NCBI GenBank assembly: GCA_021811745.1
Contig: JAJZNH010000140.1
Location: 1 to 6,459 of the forward strand
DNA from: Acidobacteriota bacterium
GTDB taxonomy: Bacteria > Acidobacteriota > Terriglobia > Terriglobales > Acidobacteriaceae
Direction: 5' to 3'
DNA length: 6,459 nt
Made by a program: the position numbers and the translations under genes. Under the pieces are notes generated by a model. The model was not told where the DNA came from and made no database searches. It was given only the letters and a program-made list of their open reading frames with translations. Below, piece by piece: positions 5,685 to 6,459 of this stretch (its first letter is position 1; the number at the start of each line of letters is the position of its first letter).

Positions 5685-6020
5685 TTAGGCGGGCTGGAGG
5701 CAGGCCTGCAACCAGTCAAGGTAGCGCTGGCTGCCGGAATCGACATCGAGCACCAGGAACTCGGGCGTCCGATAGCTGTGCAGCGCGTGGAGCCTGGCCT
5801 CAAGGGCCGGCAACCGGTCGGAACCGGTCTTGAGCAGCAGCAGGGTTTCCACCGACTCTTCGACCACGCCCTTCCAGTGGAAGATGGATTGCACGCCGGG
5901 CACCAGCGTGACGCAGGCGGCCAGCCGTTCTTCCACCAGGGTACGGCCGATGCGCGCAGCCTCTTCCGGGCTCGCCATGGTGGTAAGAACAAGACGGGCA
6001 GAGGATTTCGCTTCGGACAT
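5685..6020 (-). CDS. cutA: CutA1-family divalent-cation tolerance protein
   Basis: A 111-residue protein of the usual CutA1 length, a small trimeric ferredoxin-like fold. Recognised segments are ARLVLTTMASPEEAARIGRT (8-27), LVEERLAACVTLVPGVQSIF (28-47) followed by HWKG (48-51), the LLLKT strand (61-65), and HSYRTPEFLVLDVDSGSQRYLDWL (81-104), which corresponds to the family's HPYExPE...YLxWI region; here the usual Pro-Tyr is Ser-Tyr. CutA was named for copper tolerance in Escherichia coli, but its true cellular role remains unclear, so metal handling is a family-level label. The start at 6020 is preceded by GGGAAGGGAGTC. A frame extending to 6080 would add 20 residues with no family match. It is the first gene of the minus-strand cluster. 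A weak -10-like TACAGT is at 6056-6051. Confidence 0.9.
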   Translation of the reverse strand: MSEAKSSARLVLTTMASPEEAARIGRTLVEERLAACVTLVPGVQSIFHWKGVVEESVETLLLLKTGSDRLPALEARLHALHSYRTPEFLVLDVDSGSQRYLDWLQACLQPA

Positions 6021-6375
6021 GACTCCCTTCCCAAAAACCGAGTTGCCCTTACTGTACTCCGGGGCGCACGCAGGTTGCATTGCGCGGCCTCACACGCGGG
6101 TGGCTGTGGAGTTGCGATGTGCCTCACATCCGTTCATGGCGCCTCATCCCCAAGGCGGCTTGTCCTGATGGTGTTTTGTCCAGCCGCCGCGGGTCTCTTC
6201 GCCAGAACGGCAGGCACGCGGCAGAAACGCCAGCGCCACCGGGGCGGCGAAGACCAGAACCATGAAACACGGGGCATTGGCACGCCGGATGCCCGGCCGC
6301 GCGCCACCTTTTCCGATTCCTCCGCTCTTCAGCGCCGATTTTGTGAGTGCCGGGCCGGCCGCAGTACGATGGGCC
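6021..6375. other. Spacer between divergent cutA and the edge gene; no clear gene
   Basis: This stretch of about 355 bp separates the cutA start from the plus-strand signal-peptide ORF at 6376. It should contain the two divergent promoters. A TACAGT at 6056-6051 (minus) is a weak candidate -10 for cutA. I found no RNA gene. A 39-residue minus-strand frame starting near 6263 has one hydrophobic stretch but no ribosome binding site and was not accepted. Confidence 0.5.
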
Positions 6376-6459
6376 ATGCGTGCTTTCATCCGGTTCTTTG
6401 CAGCGAGTCTGCTAGCGCTGGCGCCGATCTGCGCCGCTCCGGTTCAGGCCCAGGCAACG
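6376..6459 (+). CDS. N-terminus of an exported protein (runs off the window)
   Basis: Twenty-eight codons are visible. They form a classic Sec-type signal: a basic start (MRAFIR), a hydrophobic core at about residues 7-20, and a likely AxA cleavage around PVQAQA (22-27). The mature protein is outside the window, so the function cannot be said. A GTG at 6343 is in frame upstream, but it would put polar and basic residues ahead of the signal, so ATG 6376 is preferred. No strong Shine-Dalgarno is visible. Confidence 0.5.
   Translation, partial: MRAFIRFFAASLLALAPICAAPVQAQAT

Noticed and set aside
980..6020. A joint metal-homeostasis locus made of the Nramp gene and cutA
   Set aside because: They lie more than 3 kb apart on opposite strands with unrelated genes between them, so the shared metal theme is probably coincidence.
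5381..6127. 248-codon minus-strand frame overlapping cutA and the spacer
   Set aside because: It runs in a different frame through the recognised cutA gene and both hairpins; Pro/Arg/Ser-rich with no family features.
6144..6389. 81-codon minus-strand frame (or its 39-codon part from 6263) in the right-hand spacer
   Set aside because: It overlaps the start of the plus-strand signal-peptide gene, has no ribosome binding site, and has only one short hydrophobic stretch.

Overview
This is a GC-rich bacterial window with long antisense open frames and compact, mostly minus-strand genes. It looks like the chromosome of a free-living aerobe. Three things point toward the Acidobacteriota: futalosine-pathway menaquinone synthesis (mqnD), a secreted GH172-type glycosidase with a twin-arginine signal, and an Nramp-family transporter with an unusual binding site. 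That taxonomic call is an inference, not a proof. No mobile element, CRISPR array, rRNA or tRNA is visible.

Layout. Positions 1-799 (minus) hold the N-terminal 266 residues of an exported DUF2961/GH172 glycosidase, cut by the window edge. It is divergent, across a 180-bp spacer, from a complete 416-residue Nramp-superfamily metal transporter (980-2230, plus). After a short convergent spacer comes a minus-strand polytopic membrane protein that I read as a divergent heme A synthase/CtaA (Cox15)-like protein (2348-3301). A 548-bp non-coding stretch (3302-3849) follows, with an unusual set of nested and competing inverted repeats. Next is a minus-strand cluster: cutA (6020-5685), a 53-residue single-pass membrane protein (5523-5362), bioY (5365-4763) and mqnD (4722-3850). 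At the right edge, after 355 bp without a convincing gene, the first 28 codons of a plus-strand exported protein begin at 6376.

How the genes fit together. The small membrane ORF, bioY and mqnD are spaced like one transcription unit: a 4-nt ATGA-type overlap, then a 40-nt gap. This unit joins biotin uptake to the last dedicated step of 1,4-dihydroxy-6-naphthoate (menaquinone precursor) synthesis. cutA may share its transcription, but two strong perfect hairpins lie between cutA and the small ORF. The CtaA-like gene and mqnD both touch respiratory-chain chemistry (heme and quinone), but no oxidase gene is present.

The points most worth follow-up are the Nramp site, where the canonical TM6 methionine is replaced by alanine as in Mg2+-type NRMTs; the CtaA-like protein standing apart from oxidase genes; the coupled microprotein upstream of bioY; and the competing-hairpin region 3597-3740. 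I did not find a clear new multi-gene defence or mobile system here.
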